A stretch of 64,000 nucleotides of DNA from JACRAR01 sp041674385 (lineage in GTDB: Bacteria > Pseudomonadota > Gammaproteobacteria > Burkholderiales > Rhodocyclaceae): contig JBAYVU010000009.1 of assembly GCA_041674385.1 (NCBI GenBank), positions 21,777 through 85,776 of the forward strand. Reading direction: 5' to 3'. Both the position numbers and the translations under genes were made by a program. Below are positions 42,780 through 50,139 of this stretch, piece by piece (the first letter of the stretch is position 1; the number at the start of each line of letters is the position of its first letter). The notes below the pieces were generated by a model, which saw only the letters and a program-made list of their open reading frames with translations, searched no databases and was not told where the DNA came from.

Positions 42780-43086
42780 ATTAACGGGGTTCCGCCGATT
42801 CCTGGAGCGTCGCGTGTCTGGAGTTCGGCGCACAGGGGATCACCCCGCGCTTCGTGGTGACCACCTCGATCTGCCCGCCGAGGTTCTTTACGACGAACTT
42901 TACTGCCTGCGCGGTGAGGCCGAGAACCGCATCAAGAAGACCCAGCTGAATCTTTTTTGCACTCGCGCCAGTTGCTACAAGTTTCACGCCAACTGGCTGC
43001 GCCTGATGTTCGCCGCACCCTCCTACACCCTGATCCAGCGGCTGCGCATCGTTTTCCTGCGCGCTGCGCAAACCCTCGCTCCGTAA
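42780..43086 (+). pseudogene. IS1380-like transposase remnant (frameshifted)
   Basis: The frame of 42766-43086 contains VLYDELYCLRGEAENRIKKTQLNLF and ANWLRLMFAAPSYTLIQRLR, matching the C-terminal part of IS1380-family transposases (YxxLYCxRGxxENRIKExQLDLF). Just upstream, GITPRFVVTTS reads in another frame, so at least one frameshift exists. The N-terminal two thirds and the inverted repeats are missing or unrecognised. A TAGCCCGGATATTTCATGAG-like stretch at 42706-42725 could be an old IS end. Nothing else is seen from 42685 to 42779. Confidence 0.65.
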
Positions 43087-43180
43087 ACCCCACTGAGTGC
43101 TGGCTCCGGCACGATGACAAACAACGGGGGGGAAGGGGGCAGTGCGCCCCAGTTCTTCGTGCTCCAGTACATTGCTGGAT

Positions 43181-43196
43181 CCCGGCTTGCGCCGGG
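43181..43196. repeat. REP-like palindrome
   Basis: CCCGGCTTGCGCCGGG flanked by GGAT and ATGACG (GGATCCCGGC...GCCGGGATGACG type), a dispersed intergenic repeat seen in many proteobacteria. The gap 43087-43385 otherwise holds only the terminator below. Confidence 0.55.
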
Positions 43197-43328
43197 ATGA
43201 CGCATTTATCTATCTTCCACCGGAACGACGGGCTATTCGAGGTGTGTGTCTACGCTAGGCGTGGTGAGAGAGGGCCAGCGCGCGATGTGCGAGAACCGGT
43301 GGCCCGTCACGGATACACAAAGCTAGGC

Positions 43329-43366
43329 AAAAAACCATAAAGCACGGGCTGGCCTGTGCTTTATGG
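43329..43366 (-). terminator. terminator of the membrane protein gene
   Basis: On the minus strand CCATAAAGCAC, loop, GTGCTTTATGG, followed by six T; 20 bp beyond the stop of 43386-44126. Confidence 0.85.
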
Positions 43367-43385
43367 CGATGGGGCAGAAGCTGAA

Positions 43386-44126
43386 TTAAATGCTGTGCGC
43401 AGCGACAGGCCGCACGCTTTCCTTCTGGTTCTTGACTGCCTTAATCACGAAATAGCTGTACGGCAAATAGAAGGCAAGTAACCATACACCAAAAACGATG
43501 TAGAAATTCCACAGCCCCGAAACGGCAAAGGGCCCTTCCTTCGCAAAGGGGATGAGCATGCACGAGACGAAAATAACCCCCGTGGCAAGGGAACACCAGC
43601 CTACCCATGTCGGGAAGATCGTCTGCTTCTTGTTCAGCACGGTATAAAGACCCACCCCGGCGCACTGCACGGTGGTCACCATGAATGTGCAGTCATACAT
43701 GATCCATGTGACGACATGCATCATTTTGATGACTGTCGGATCAACGCCGCTGGTCGCGAATAAGGCACAGGCGGCCCAAAAGGCAGGGCAGTAGATGACC
43801 GACCAAGAGGTCAAAATACCACCGGCGACTTCCAGCAGGCCAGTCAAACCAATGTGTCCATCCTCATCACGCATCATCGATGCCAGTTGCATGGAAAAAA
43901 TGATGTAAAAACCAGCCACTGCGCAACAACCGATCATGCCGATCGCAATGTCGTTTTGGTATTTGCCGTAATACTCGGAAATCAATTGCTCCGGCGTCAG
44001 TCCCATCATGCTGGGTGGCGGAATGTTGTGTCCCAGGATCCCCCAGAAAATAGTATAACTAACCACAAACAATGGCCCGCACCAAGCCGCCGCGAGTGAA
44101 AGAATTCTCTTCGTCTCTTTATCCAT
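43386..44126 (-). CDS. unrecognised polytopic membrane protein of the hydroxylase island
   Basis: 246 residues with about six membrane helices (for example SLAAAWCGPLFVVSYTIFWG, IAIGMIGCCAVAGFYIIFS and VWLLAFYLPYSYFVIKAV). ATG 44126 has AAGGAGG at 7 bp; an earlier ATG at 44132 is too close to the SD. It has its own promoter of the same design as that of the beta-alpha-2 operon. Function unknown; uptake of a hydrophobic substrate or anchoring of the dehydrogenase are possible. It is not a heme b gamma subunit: no signal peptide, and no beta-sheet gamma-type sequence. Confidence 0.7.
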   Translation of the reverse strand: MDKETKRILSLAAAWCGPLFVVSYTIFWGILGHNIPPPSMMGLTPEQLISEYYGKYQNDIAIGMIGCCAVAGFYIIFSMQLASMMRDEDGHIGLTGLLEVAGGILTSWSVIYCPAFWAACALFATSGVDPTVIKMMHVVTWIMYDCTFMVTTVQCAGVGLYTVLNKKQTIFPTWVGWCSLATGVIFVSCMLIPFAKEGPFAVSGLWNFYIVFGVWLLAFYLPYSYFVIKAVKNQKESVRPVAAHSI

Positions 44127-44186
44127 TACCATCCTCCTTTTATATGACTACACTAATTAGACGACAAAATCTGTTGCGGAAGTGAG

Positions 44187-44216
44187 TTAAGCGATTCTCA
44201 AGAACCATACTGCCAT
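44187..44216 (-). CDS. 9-codon leader ORF upstream of the membrane protein
   Basis: ATG GCA ... TAA encoding MAVWFLRIA, preceded by AGGAGGATGAGAC. The same SD-ATG-GCA block is found before the beta gene (48584-48628), though the peptides differ. It might be a leader peptide or merely a relic of a duplicated 5' region. Confidence 0.35.
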   Translation of the reverse strand: MAVWFLRIA

Positions 44217-44269
44217 GTCTCATCCTCCTATTCGTTAGGAACTCTGCTTAACTATGGTATGTGTTTTCT

Positions 44270-44343
44270 GAACACTGTTCTATAATTGCACTGTAGACAT
44301 GGCCGCGGAGCCTGTCAACATATTTTTTACCAATTGGTTAAAT
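44270..44343 (-). promoter_or_regulatory. operator and sigma-70 promoter of the membrane protein gene
   Basis: On the minus strand: palindrome ACCAATTGGT (44329-44338) lying 10 bp upstream of TTGACA (44313-44318), 17-bp spacer, TACAGT (44290-44295), and palindrome GAACACTGTTC (44270-44280) at the expected start point. The layout matches 48687-48760. Confidence 0.75.
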
Positions 44344-44411
44344 ATAGCTAAATATTTAAATAGCATTATTGATTTGTGCGTATGACAGTTCCCCAGCCCA
44401 GGGGTGCTGTC

Positions 44412-44598
44412 ATGCAAAATCTGGAAATTGCCGCCCCTGAAGTCATACGAATCGCCATCCAACAAGAAATTTCCAGCTCCGATGAATCGCGCAGGGCTAT
44501 TGACTGCACGGCCTGCTTCTAGTGACCAGCGGCAAGAGCTGCCAACAGGATGCCGAACTGTTTGGCGGGATTATCGTACGCTCCAGCGCTGGATCATG
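44412..44598 (+). pseudogene. IS630-like transposase N-terminal remnant
   Basis: ATG 44412 opens MQNLEIAAPEVIRIAIQQEI (with SD-less start), typical of an IS630-type transposase N-terminus. After a frameshift HGLLLVTSGKSCQQDAELFG follows, and after another RDYRTLQRWIM. These are successive pieces of the helix-turn-helix region. The element is broken and ends at a scrap of an EAL gene. Confidence 0.65.
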
Positions 44599-44645
44599 AC
44601 TTGCGATTAGCGCTGGAGGAGAGAGAGTTCGAGTTGCATTACCAG
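44596..44645 (+). pseudogene. EAL-domain gene scrap
   Basis: The frame reads DLRLALEEREFELHYQP, the start of an EAL phosphodiesterase domain (LRxALxxxEFxLHYQPk), and then breaks directly at the alpha-2 stop codon. It is too short to be functional and probably came with the IS debris. Confidence 0.55.
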
Positions 44646-44646
44646 C

Positions 44647-47478
44647 CTAGCCCGCCGGGACGGGAGCGAGTTCAAAGTCCACACTGGTATGCCGGTCACT
44701 CTGCTGAGGTGTCCAGTTTAGCAGACTGTACTCGAAATGCCGGTATCCGCCGGCGAGATGAAGGCCCTTCGGCGGCCCGGGCAGCAGCGTGTCGTAGGAC
44801 TTCCAGTCCGGGTACTGATACGGCTCCCAGGCATGGTAGATCACGAGCTGGTCCGGTCGGGTGGTAGACGACAGCTTGGCCCGTACGGTAAATGAGTCGT
44901 AGTCGTTGAACACCCGCACGAAGTCGCCGTCGGCGACACCCTTGGCGGTGGCGGCGGTGGTATTGAGGAAGCAGAACGGCTCGCCACGGTGCAGCTTCAT
45001 CATCGCTTCCGAGGCTATCCACACCGCGTGGATGCTCCAGCGCAGGTGGCCGCTGGTCAGCCGCATCCCCTGCTTGCCGCCGATGTTGGGCGGTTTCTTG
45101 TAGCGCACCAAGTGCTCGTCGGCCTCGACGAACCACGGGTGGTCCACCAGGAACTGGATGCGTCGCGTCGTGGTTTTATAGGGAATCTTCTGCTCGACCT
45201 GGTCGCGGTAGGGATAGAGTACCTCGCCGGGTACGATATCCGAGTTGATCGAGGCTGTACAGAGCCACGCTGGCCGGCCGGCCGGACTCGATATGCCATC
45301 GCGGCGCATGGATTCCAGACTGACCTCTTCGCCGGGTCCGTCGAGGGGTTCTATCCAGCCGAGCGAGGACAGCGTCTTCATCGCGTCATCGAAGAGCATT
45401 TCCTCCTCGAGATCGCTCGGGCCGTACTTGCCGCCCAAGGTGGCCCGATAGTAGATCTCGTCGACCAGGATTTCCTTGTCGTCTGACTTGTAACTCTTTA
45501 CGCCACGGCGCTTCAGGTGTTCCTCGACCTTCTGGAGTACCCCGAGCACGATCGCCCGGTCGGTCTTGGACTCCCCTAGCATCGGCACTGCCCGGTCGGT
45601 AAAGCAGGTAAAGCGGGTCTGCGCGCTCGAATACTTGGAATCCGCATACTCGTAATAGGAAGCCGCCGGCAGCAAGTAGTCGGCCCAAATGCCCGTCGTC
45701 GACCACCGCGTGTCGGCCACCACGATCATTTCCAGCTTCGGCCAGATGGTTTCGAAATAGCTGCGCCCACGCATCCGGCGCAGCAAATTCGAGGCTGAGA
45801 CGAAACAGGCGCGCAGTTTCTGGTCGGGCGCCGGGTGCGTCCATCCGTCATGCCAGCCCGCGGCGGTGGCCTTGTCCACGTACTCGCTGATCGTGTGCGG
45901 TGCCAAGGGGTCGTCCAGCAGCGCATCCCAGACGGCTTTATAACCGGCATGGTGGTACCAGAAATAGACTGGCAGGGCGAGCGTGCCCGCCGCCTTGAGC
46001 AACTGTCTGTAAGAACCATAGACAGCCTCGATGGGCGGCATCGTGGGGTCCATCTTGAGACGGTCGCGGTAGTCCTCGATGGACTTCGATAGGAAGTCAA
46101 GTGCATCGCCGAGCGGATTCTCCGACTCCAGGATTTCCTTCGGCATCCCCGACACCATCCCCGTGCCAACAAGGAACTCGGTCCCCCAGGCAGAGCTCTT
46201 CAACCCGGTACCCGCCTTACCGATATTCCCCGTCAGCAGCAACACGTAGCAGTAGGCGCGCTCCAGCAGGTCGCCGTGGTAAGTCTTGCCGGCGTTGAAG
46301 TTGCCGAACATGAAGACCTTGCGCGGCGGCCGGCACAGTTCGGCGAGCCGCTCGACCTGTTCGGGGTGGACACCCGACATCTCATGTACCCGCTCCGGGG
46401 TGTATTCGGCGACGCGCTCTTTCAACATGTTGTAGACCGTGGTCAGCGCGACGCTGCTGCCGTCGGCGAGGGTCGCGCTGCAACTGCCCTTCAAGTCGTA
46501 GTCGAATGGCGACCGCAGCGTGTCCTTGGGGACCGCCCCCAGTTCGCCCGTCGCCGCGTTCACGGCGTAGAAAAGTTCCCCATCCCCGCCAGCCTTGAGA
46601 TCCGATTCGCGCAAGAAACGCTTGGTGTCGGTGCGCACCGCCAGCGGCAGGTCGGTCTGCTCCTTCATGAACGCCTCGTCGACCCAGCCCCGTTCGAGCA
46701 GCAGCCGGCACACGCCCAGCCAGACCGCCGGGTCGGACGAATAGTCGACCGGGATCCACTCGTCGACGAACTGCGCCGTCGGGCTCTTGTCCGGGCACAT
46801 TGCGACCACCTTGGCGCCCTTGTAGCGGGCCTCCAGGACGTAGTGGAAGTCCGGGATGTTGGCGTAGACCGGGTTCGCCCCCGTGATGATGATTGTGTCG
46901 GCGAGGAACCAGCTCTCGATACCGGGACACGCATGGGTCTGACCGAAGGTCAGGTACTGGCCGGGATGGAAGTCCCCAAAGCCGCAGTTCATGTCAAAGG
47001 TGGACCCGCCGAGTATCCCGCAGAGGGCGAGCGCGCTGACTTCCGAAGAGCCGCGCGCGTTGCCGATCCCGTTCGGGCCGGTTTCGCAGATGAAAGACCG
47101 CGGTCCGTCTTCCACGATGACCTGGGCGAGCTTGTCGCCGATCTCGTCGAACGCCTGTTCCCAGGTGATCCGATCCCATTTGCCGCTGCCGCGTTCTCCC
47201 GCCCGCTTCATCGGGTACAGCAGGCGATCCGGCCCGTACATGGCCTGGCTGTGATTACACCCCTTCTGGCAGCCGCGCGGGTTGAAGTCCGGTACCCGGT
47301 GGTCGGGGTCATCGTATTCCGGATAGGTGCAGGAAATTTCCTCCCGCATCACCTTGCCGTCCTTGGCATACACCTTGTAGGAACATGAACCCGGGTAGCA
47401 GTTCACCCTGTGTGTTCCCCAAGTCACCGCGTCCCAATTCCAGTATTCCTGGCCCTTCTCTGCCGACGTTTTCTCCAT
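44647..47478 (-). CDS. molybdenum hydroxylase alpha subunit 2 (ethylbenzene / steroid C25 dehydrogenase type)
   Basis: 943-residue paralogue of alpha-1. ATG 47478 has GAGGAG upstream; the longer frame to 47517 is ignored. FS0 ligands are His23, Cys27, Cys32 and Cys70 (THRVNCYPGSCSYKVY). The likely Mo-ligand Asp lies in GFGDFHPGQYLTFGQ. No twin-arginine leader. Blocks of the first 420 residues (for example KEQTDLPLAVRTDTKRFLRE and the following 130) are almost identical to alpha-1 even at DNA level. Residues about 420-640 differ much more, a region that in this fold helps form the substrate channel. It follows beta by 53 bp, the opposite of the usual alpha-beta order. Confidence 0.9.
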   Translation of the reverse strand: MEKTSAEKGQEYWNWDAVTWGTHRVNCYPGSCSYKVYAKDGKVMREEISCTYPEYDDPDHRVPDFNPRGCQKGCNHSQAMYGPDRLLYPMKRAGERGSGKWDRITWEQAFDEIGDKLAQVIVEDGPRSFICETGPNGIGNARGSSEVSALALCGILGGSTFDMNCGFGDFHPGQYLTFGQTHACPGIESWFLADTIIITGANPVYANIPDFHYVLEARYKGAKVVAMCPDKSPTAQFVDEWIPVDYSSDPAVWLGVCRLLLERGWVDEAFMKEQTDLPLAVRTDTKRFLRESDLKAGGDGELFYAVNAATGELGAVPKDTLRSPFDYDLKGSCSATLADGSSVALTTVYNMLKERVAEYTPERVHEMSGVHPEQVERLAELCRPPRKVFMFGNFNAGKTYHGDLLERAYCYVLLLTGNIGKAGTGLKSSAWGTEFLVGTGMVSGMPKEILESENPLGDALDFLSKSIEDYRDRLKMDPTMPPIEAVYGSYRQLLKAAGTLALPVYFWYHHAGYKAVWDALLDDPLAPHTISEYVDKATAAGWHDGWTHPAPDQKLRACFVSASNLLRRMRGRSYFETIWPKLEMIVVADTRWSTTGIWADYLLPAASYYEYADSKYSSAQTRFTCFTDRAVPMLGESKTDRAIVLGVLQKVEEHLKRRGVKSYKSDDKEILVDEIYYRATLGGKYGPSDLEEEMLFDDAMKTLSSLGWIEPLDGPGEEVSLESMRRDGISSPAGRPAWLCTASINSDIVPGEVLYPYRDQVEQKIPYKTTTRRIQFLVDHPWFVEADEHLVRYKKPPNIGGKQGMRLTSGHLRWSIHAVWIASEAMMKLHRGEPFCFLNTTAATAKGVADGDFVRVFNDYDSFTVRAKLSSTTRPDQLVIYHAWEPYQYPDWKSYDTLLPGPPKGLHLAGGYRHFEYSLLNWTPQQSDRHTSVDFELAPVPAG

Positions 47479-47531
47479 GGTTCTCTCCTCTTTATTTTCT
47501 CCACTTATCAGGGACATGTTCGTCGCCTGTC

Positions 47532-48587
47532 TTATGCCTTCCTCGTCGCCGGCGGCGCCACTGGCACTTCCCGTGGCGCCACTACTTCGAACGGCTTGAA
47601 CGCGTCCGCCCAGCGGTAAATGATCAGCATCTCGGCCAACTCGGAATGTTCGCCCCGTGTCGCCATTTCCCGGTGCTCGCGCAGCGTCGCCAGGGCCTTA
47701 TTCACCCCAGGGCCGAAGTATTCGCGTAGCAACTCGACCGGAATATCGGTTTCCTCAAGCGGCTGGTTCCCTTCTCCAAACCGCTTCGGCCGTATGAACG
47801 GTGGTATGTAATACACGTTCGGCTTGGTCCCATAGTCCGGCCGCAGCGGCAGCGCCACCTTGTACTCCTCGACGAGCTTGTGTACCCAGCTCTCCTTGTC
47901 GTCGAGCCAGCCAAAGTACATGGCTCGGGCCGGGCAGCTCTTCGCGCATACCGGGGCATAGCCGCGATCAGTCCGCTCCGCGCAGAAGTTGCATGCTTCG
48001 TAGCTCCCCGAGGCCTGGTTGCGCATCGGGATCTTGTACGGGCAGGCGCCAACGCACATGCCGCAGCTGTCGCAGCTGTCCTTGTCGATCGTCAGAGTCC
48101 CGTCCGCAGCCCGCTTGGACATCACCGGTGGGGAAATCGAGACATCCTGACAGTGTTCGGCGCAGGCTTTTATGCACGGTGCGTCCGTGCACTGGTTGCA
48201 CATCCGCGGCATGTAGAAGTAGTAACCGTTCGGCCACTCGCCGCCGCCTTTGTCGTCCTCCCACACCGGACCCCACTCGACCGGCTTTCCCGTCTCCTTG
48301 GCCGTCGCATGCAGGTAGGTGCTCCGCGCCGGAGAGTTGTAGACTTCCTCCCAGTTGAACTGCCAGGTGCCGCCGTAGTCTTCCAGCCAGCGCGGCTGCT
48401 GATCGCCCATGTTCATCCAGTCCTTCGGCCAGCCCAAACCGGGTTTCGTTTCGCACCACATGTAGTAGATGTTCTCCGCACCTTCCTTGTCCGCTGTCCA
48501 GTGGGTTTTGCACGAGACGGTGCATGTCTGGCAACCGATGCACTTGTCTAGATTGATCACCATCGCAAGCTGTCGTCCGGTCGTCAT
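47532..48587 (-). CDS. Fe-S electron-transfer beta subunit (NarH/EbdB type)
   Basis: 351 residues. ATG 48587 follows GAGGAG and opens MTTGRQLAMVINLDKCIGC. Four Cys clusters are visible: CIGCQTCTVSCKTHW, CNQCTDAPCIKAC, CDSCGMCVGACPYKIP and CNFCAERTDRGYAPVCAKSC. It passes electrons from the alpha subunit to a heme-b gamma subunit (family knowledge). The third set has Cys where NarH has Trp (CxxW), so four ligands are available. It could serve both alpha paralogues. Translation is linked by ATGA to a 14-codon leader ORF. Confidence 0.92.
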   Translation of the reverse strand: MTTGRQLAMVINLDKCIGCQTCTVSCKTHWTADKEGAENIYYMWCETKPGLGWPKDWMNMGDQQPRWLEDYGGTWQFNWEEVYNSPARSTYLHATAKETGKPVEWGPVWEDDKGGGEWPNGYYFYMPRMCNQCTDAPCIKACAEHCQDVSISPPVMSKRAADGTLTIDKDSCDSCGMCVGACPYKIPMRNQASGSYEACNFCAERTDRGYAPVCAKSCPARAMYFGWLDDKESWVHKLVEEYKVALPLRPDYGTKPNVYYIPPFIRPKRFGEGNQPLEETDIPVELLREYFGPGVNKALATLREHREMATRGEHSELAEMLIIYRWADAFKPFEVVAPREVPVAPPATRKA

Positions 48588-48628
48588 CTTGGACTCCTCA
48601 TCACATGCCTGCACAACTGTTCTGCCAT
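48584..48628 (-). CDS. 14-codon leader ORF coupled to the beta gene
   Basis: ATG 48628 with AGGAGGATGAGAC upstream encodes MAEQLCRHVMRSPR; its TGA overlaps the beta ATG (ATGA), so ribosomes could pass to beta by coupling. The start block is shared with 44187-44216. No attenuator hairpin is evident. Confidence 0.4.
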   Translation of the reverse strand: MAEQLCRHVMRSPR

Positions 48629-48686
48629 GTCTCATCCTCCTATTTATGAATAACTCACGAAACTGTAACAAAGTTACATATTTTCT

Positions 48687-48760
48687 GAACGTCGTTCTAT
48701 AACGGCACTATAGGCATGGCCTCGGGGTCTGTCAATACATTTCTTTACCGATTGGTTAAA
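48687..48760 (-). promoter_or_regulatory. operator and sigma-70 promoter of the beta-alpha-2 operon
   Basis: On the minus strand: TTTAACCAATCGGTAAA (48744-48760), 11 bp to TTGACA (48730-48735), 17-bp spacer, TATAGT (48707-48712), and palindrome GAACGACGTTC (48687-48697). Nearly the same sequence as at 44270-44343. Confidence 0.75.
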
Positions 48761-48773
48761 CGTGACGGCATAT

Positions 48774-48932
48774 AGCCTGTGGGATGGCAAGACACTTTCC
48801 GAACACCTGCGGCAGCAGTATGGCGTTGTTCTGGGGGTGCGTCAGTGCCAACGCGTCTTTGGACGGATGACGGGTATTCACTTCGCCGGCGGACACCGGC
48901 ATTTCGCGTACAGTTTGTTGAACAGGATTTAA
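48774..48932 (+). pseudogene. IS630-like transposase scrap fused to an alpha-subunit C-terminal remnant
   Basis: One open frame reads SLWDGKTLSEHLRQQYGVVL and VRQCQRVFGR, the IS630-type linker region before the DDE domain. It continues into GIHFAGGHRHFAYSLLN and TAA. The latter matches KGLHFAGGYRHFE...LLNW near the C-terminus of both alpha subunits. It is thus a relic of a third alpha gene. The rest of the gap 48933-49010 shows nothing. Confidence 0.6.
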
Positions 48933-49010
48933 GAAAAGACTCCAGGAGTGCGTGATCGGCTCAAGGATTCCTGCGGATGATCAGCGCTGAGCCTGTCTTC
49001 TGAAGCAGCG

Positions 49011-49046
49011 AAAAAAAACGGCGCCAGTGCGATACGCACTGGCGCC
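49011..49046 (-). terminator. terminator of the korAB-type operon
   Basis: On the minus strand GGCGCCAGTGCG, TAT, CGCACTGGCGCC, then G and a run of eight T; 49 bp beyond the korB stop codon. Confidence 0.9.
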
Positions 49047-49094
49047 GGGGGGATTGCGGGCTTGTTTCCCGGTGTTATCGATGCAATTAATTAA

Positions 49095-50132
49095 TCAGGT
49101 AATGGTCCAGGTCTCGCCGCTGTTGAGCAAATGTGCCAGATCGCCGCGTCCCTTGGCGGCTCGGGCGGACTCGGCCAATTGATGGTTGAGTTTGTGGTAA
49201 CTTGGCTTCTCAACCGAACGGAACACGCCGAATGGAATCGGGAAATCCGGCGCTTCGAACTGCCCGAGAGAAAATGCCAGACCGCTGTGGGCGGCACTTT
49301 CGTTATGCACCAGGATGTCGGCTTCGGTAACGCCGTTCTCTCCGATCGTGACCACTTCCGTATCCATGCCGCGCAGGCGGATGCCTTTGTTGCGCTCCTT
49401 GCCGAAGATCAGCGGCTTGCCGTTTTCCATGACCAGCCGCGTATCGTCTCGCGTGGTTTTGTCGGTCAGCGCGTCGTAAGCCCCGTCGTTGAAGACGACG
49501 CAGTTTTGGAGTATTTCCACGAAGGCAGTGCCCTCGTGCGCGGCAGCCCGTTCGAGAATGCTGGCCATCATGGCCTGGTCGCCATCAATCGCGCGTGCCA
49601 CAAAAGTAGCGCCAGCACCCAAAGCCAGTGCCACCGGGCTGAAAGGACGATCGATGCTGCCGAGCGGCGTCGTCTTGGTCTTCTTGCCCATTTCCGAAGT
49701 CGGCGAATACTGGCCTTTGGTCAGGCCATAGATACGGTTGTTGAGCAGGATGATTTTCAAGCCGATGTTACGGCGCACGGCATGGATGAAGTGATTGCCC
49801 CCGATGGCCAATGCGTCGCCATCTCCCGTGACGACCCAGACCGATAGTTCCGGACGAGCCAGTTTGAGTCCACTCGCAATCGCCGGCGCGCGACCGTGGA
49901 TGGTGTGCAATCCGTAGGTATTGACGTAGTAGGGAAAGCGGCTGGAACAACCGATGCCTGAAACGAAAGCGTATTTCTCTCGTGGGATGCCCAGTTTGGG
50001 CATGAGCTTGGTGATCTGGGAAAGAACGGCATAGTCGCCGCAGCCGGGGCACCAACGCACGTCCAAGCCGGACTCGAAATCCTTTTTCGTCAGCGCTTGA
50101 ACGGGTTTTTCTGCAGTCATATCATTCATCAT
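49095..50132 (-). CDS. korB: 2-oxoacid:ferredoxin oxidoreductase beta subunit (KorB-type)
   Basis: 345 residues. It carries the TPP-binding motif (VTGDGDALAIGGNHFIHA...LLNNRIYGLTKGQYSPTS) and Fe-S ligand Cys residues (RWCPGCGDYAV; GIGCSSRFPYY). GLHTIHGRAPAIASGLKL is a family signature. With KorA it oxidises 2-oxoglutarate or a similar 2-oxoacid to the acyl-CoA, reducing ferredoxin. Ferredoxin of this kind can power benzoyl-CoA reductase in aromatic degraders; no such reductase is in the window. ATG 50132 has AAGGA upstream; 7 bp behind korA. Confidence 0.93.
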   Translation of the reverse strand: MMNDMTAEKPVQALTKKDFESGLDVRWCPGCGDYAVLSQITKLMPKLGIPREKYAFVSGIGCSSRFPYYVNTYGLHTIHGRAPAIASGLKLARPELSVWVVTGDGDALAIGGNHFIHAVRRNIGLKIILLNNRIYGLTKGQYSPTSEMGKKTKTTPLGSIDRPFSPVALALGAGATFVARAIDGDQAMMASILERAAAHEGTAFVEILQNCVVFNDGAYDALTDKTTRDDTRLVMENGKPLIFGKERNKGIRLRGMDTEVVTIGENGVTEADILVHNESAAHSGLAFSLGQFEAPDFPIPFGVFRSVEKPSYHKLNHQLAESARAAKGRGDLAHLLNSGETWTIT

Positions 50133-50139
50133 CGTTTCC

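Noticed and set aside
46276..47388. 370-codon ORF on the plus strand
   Set aside because: Antisense shadow of the alpha-2 gene; a similar shadow exists under alpha-1.
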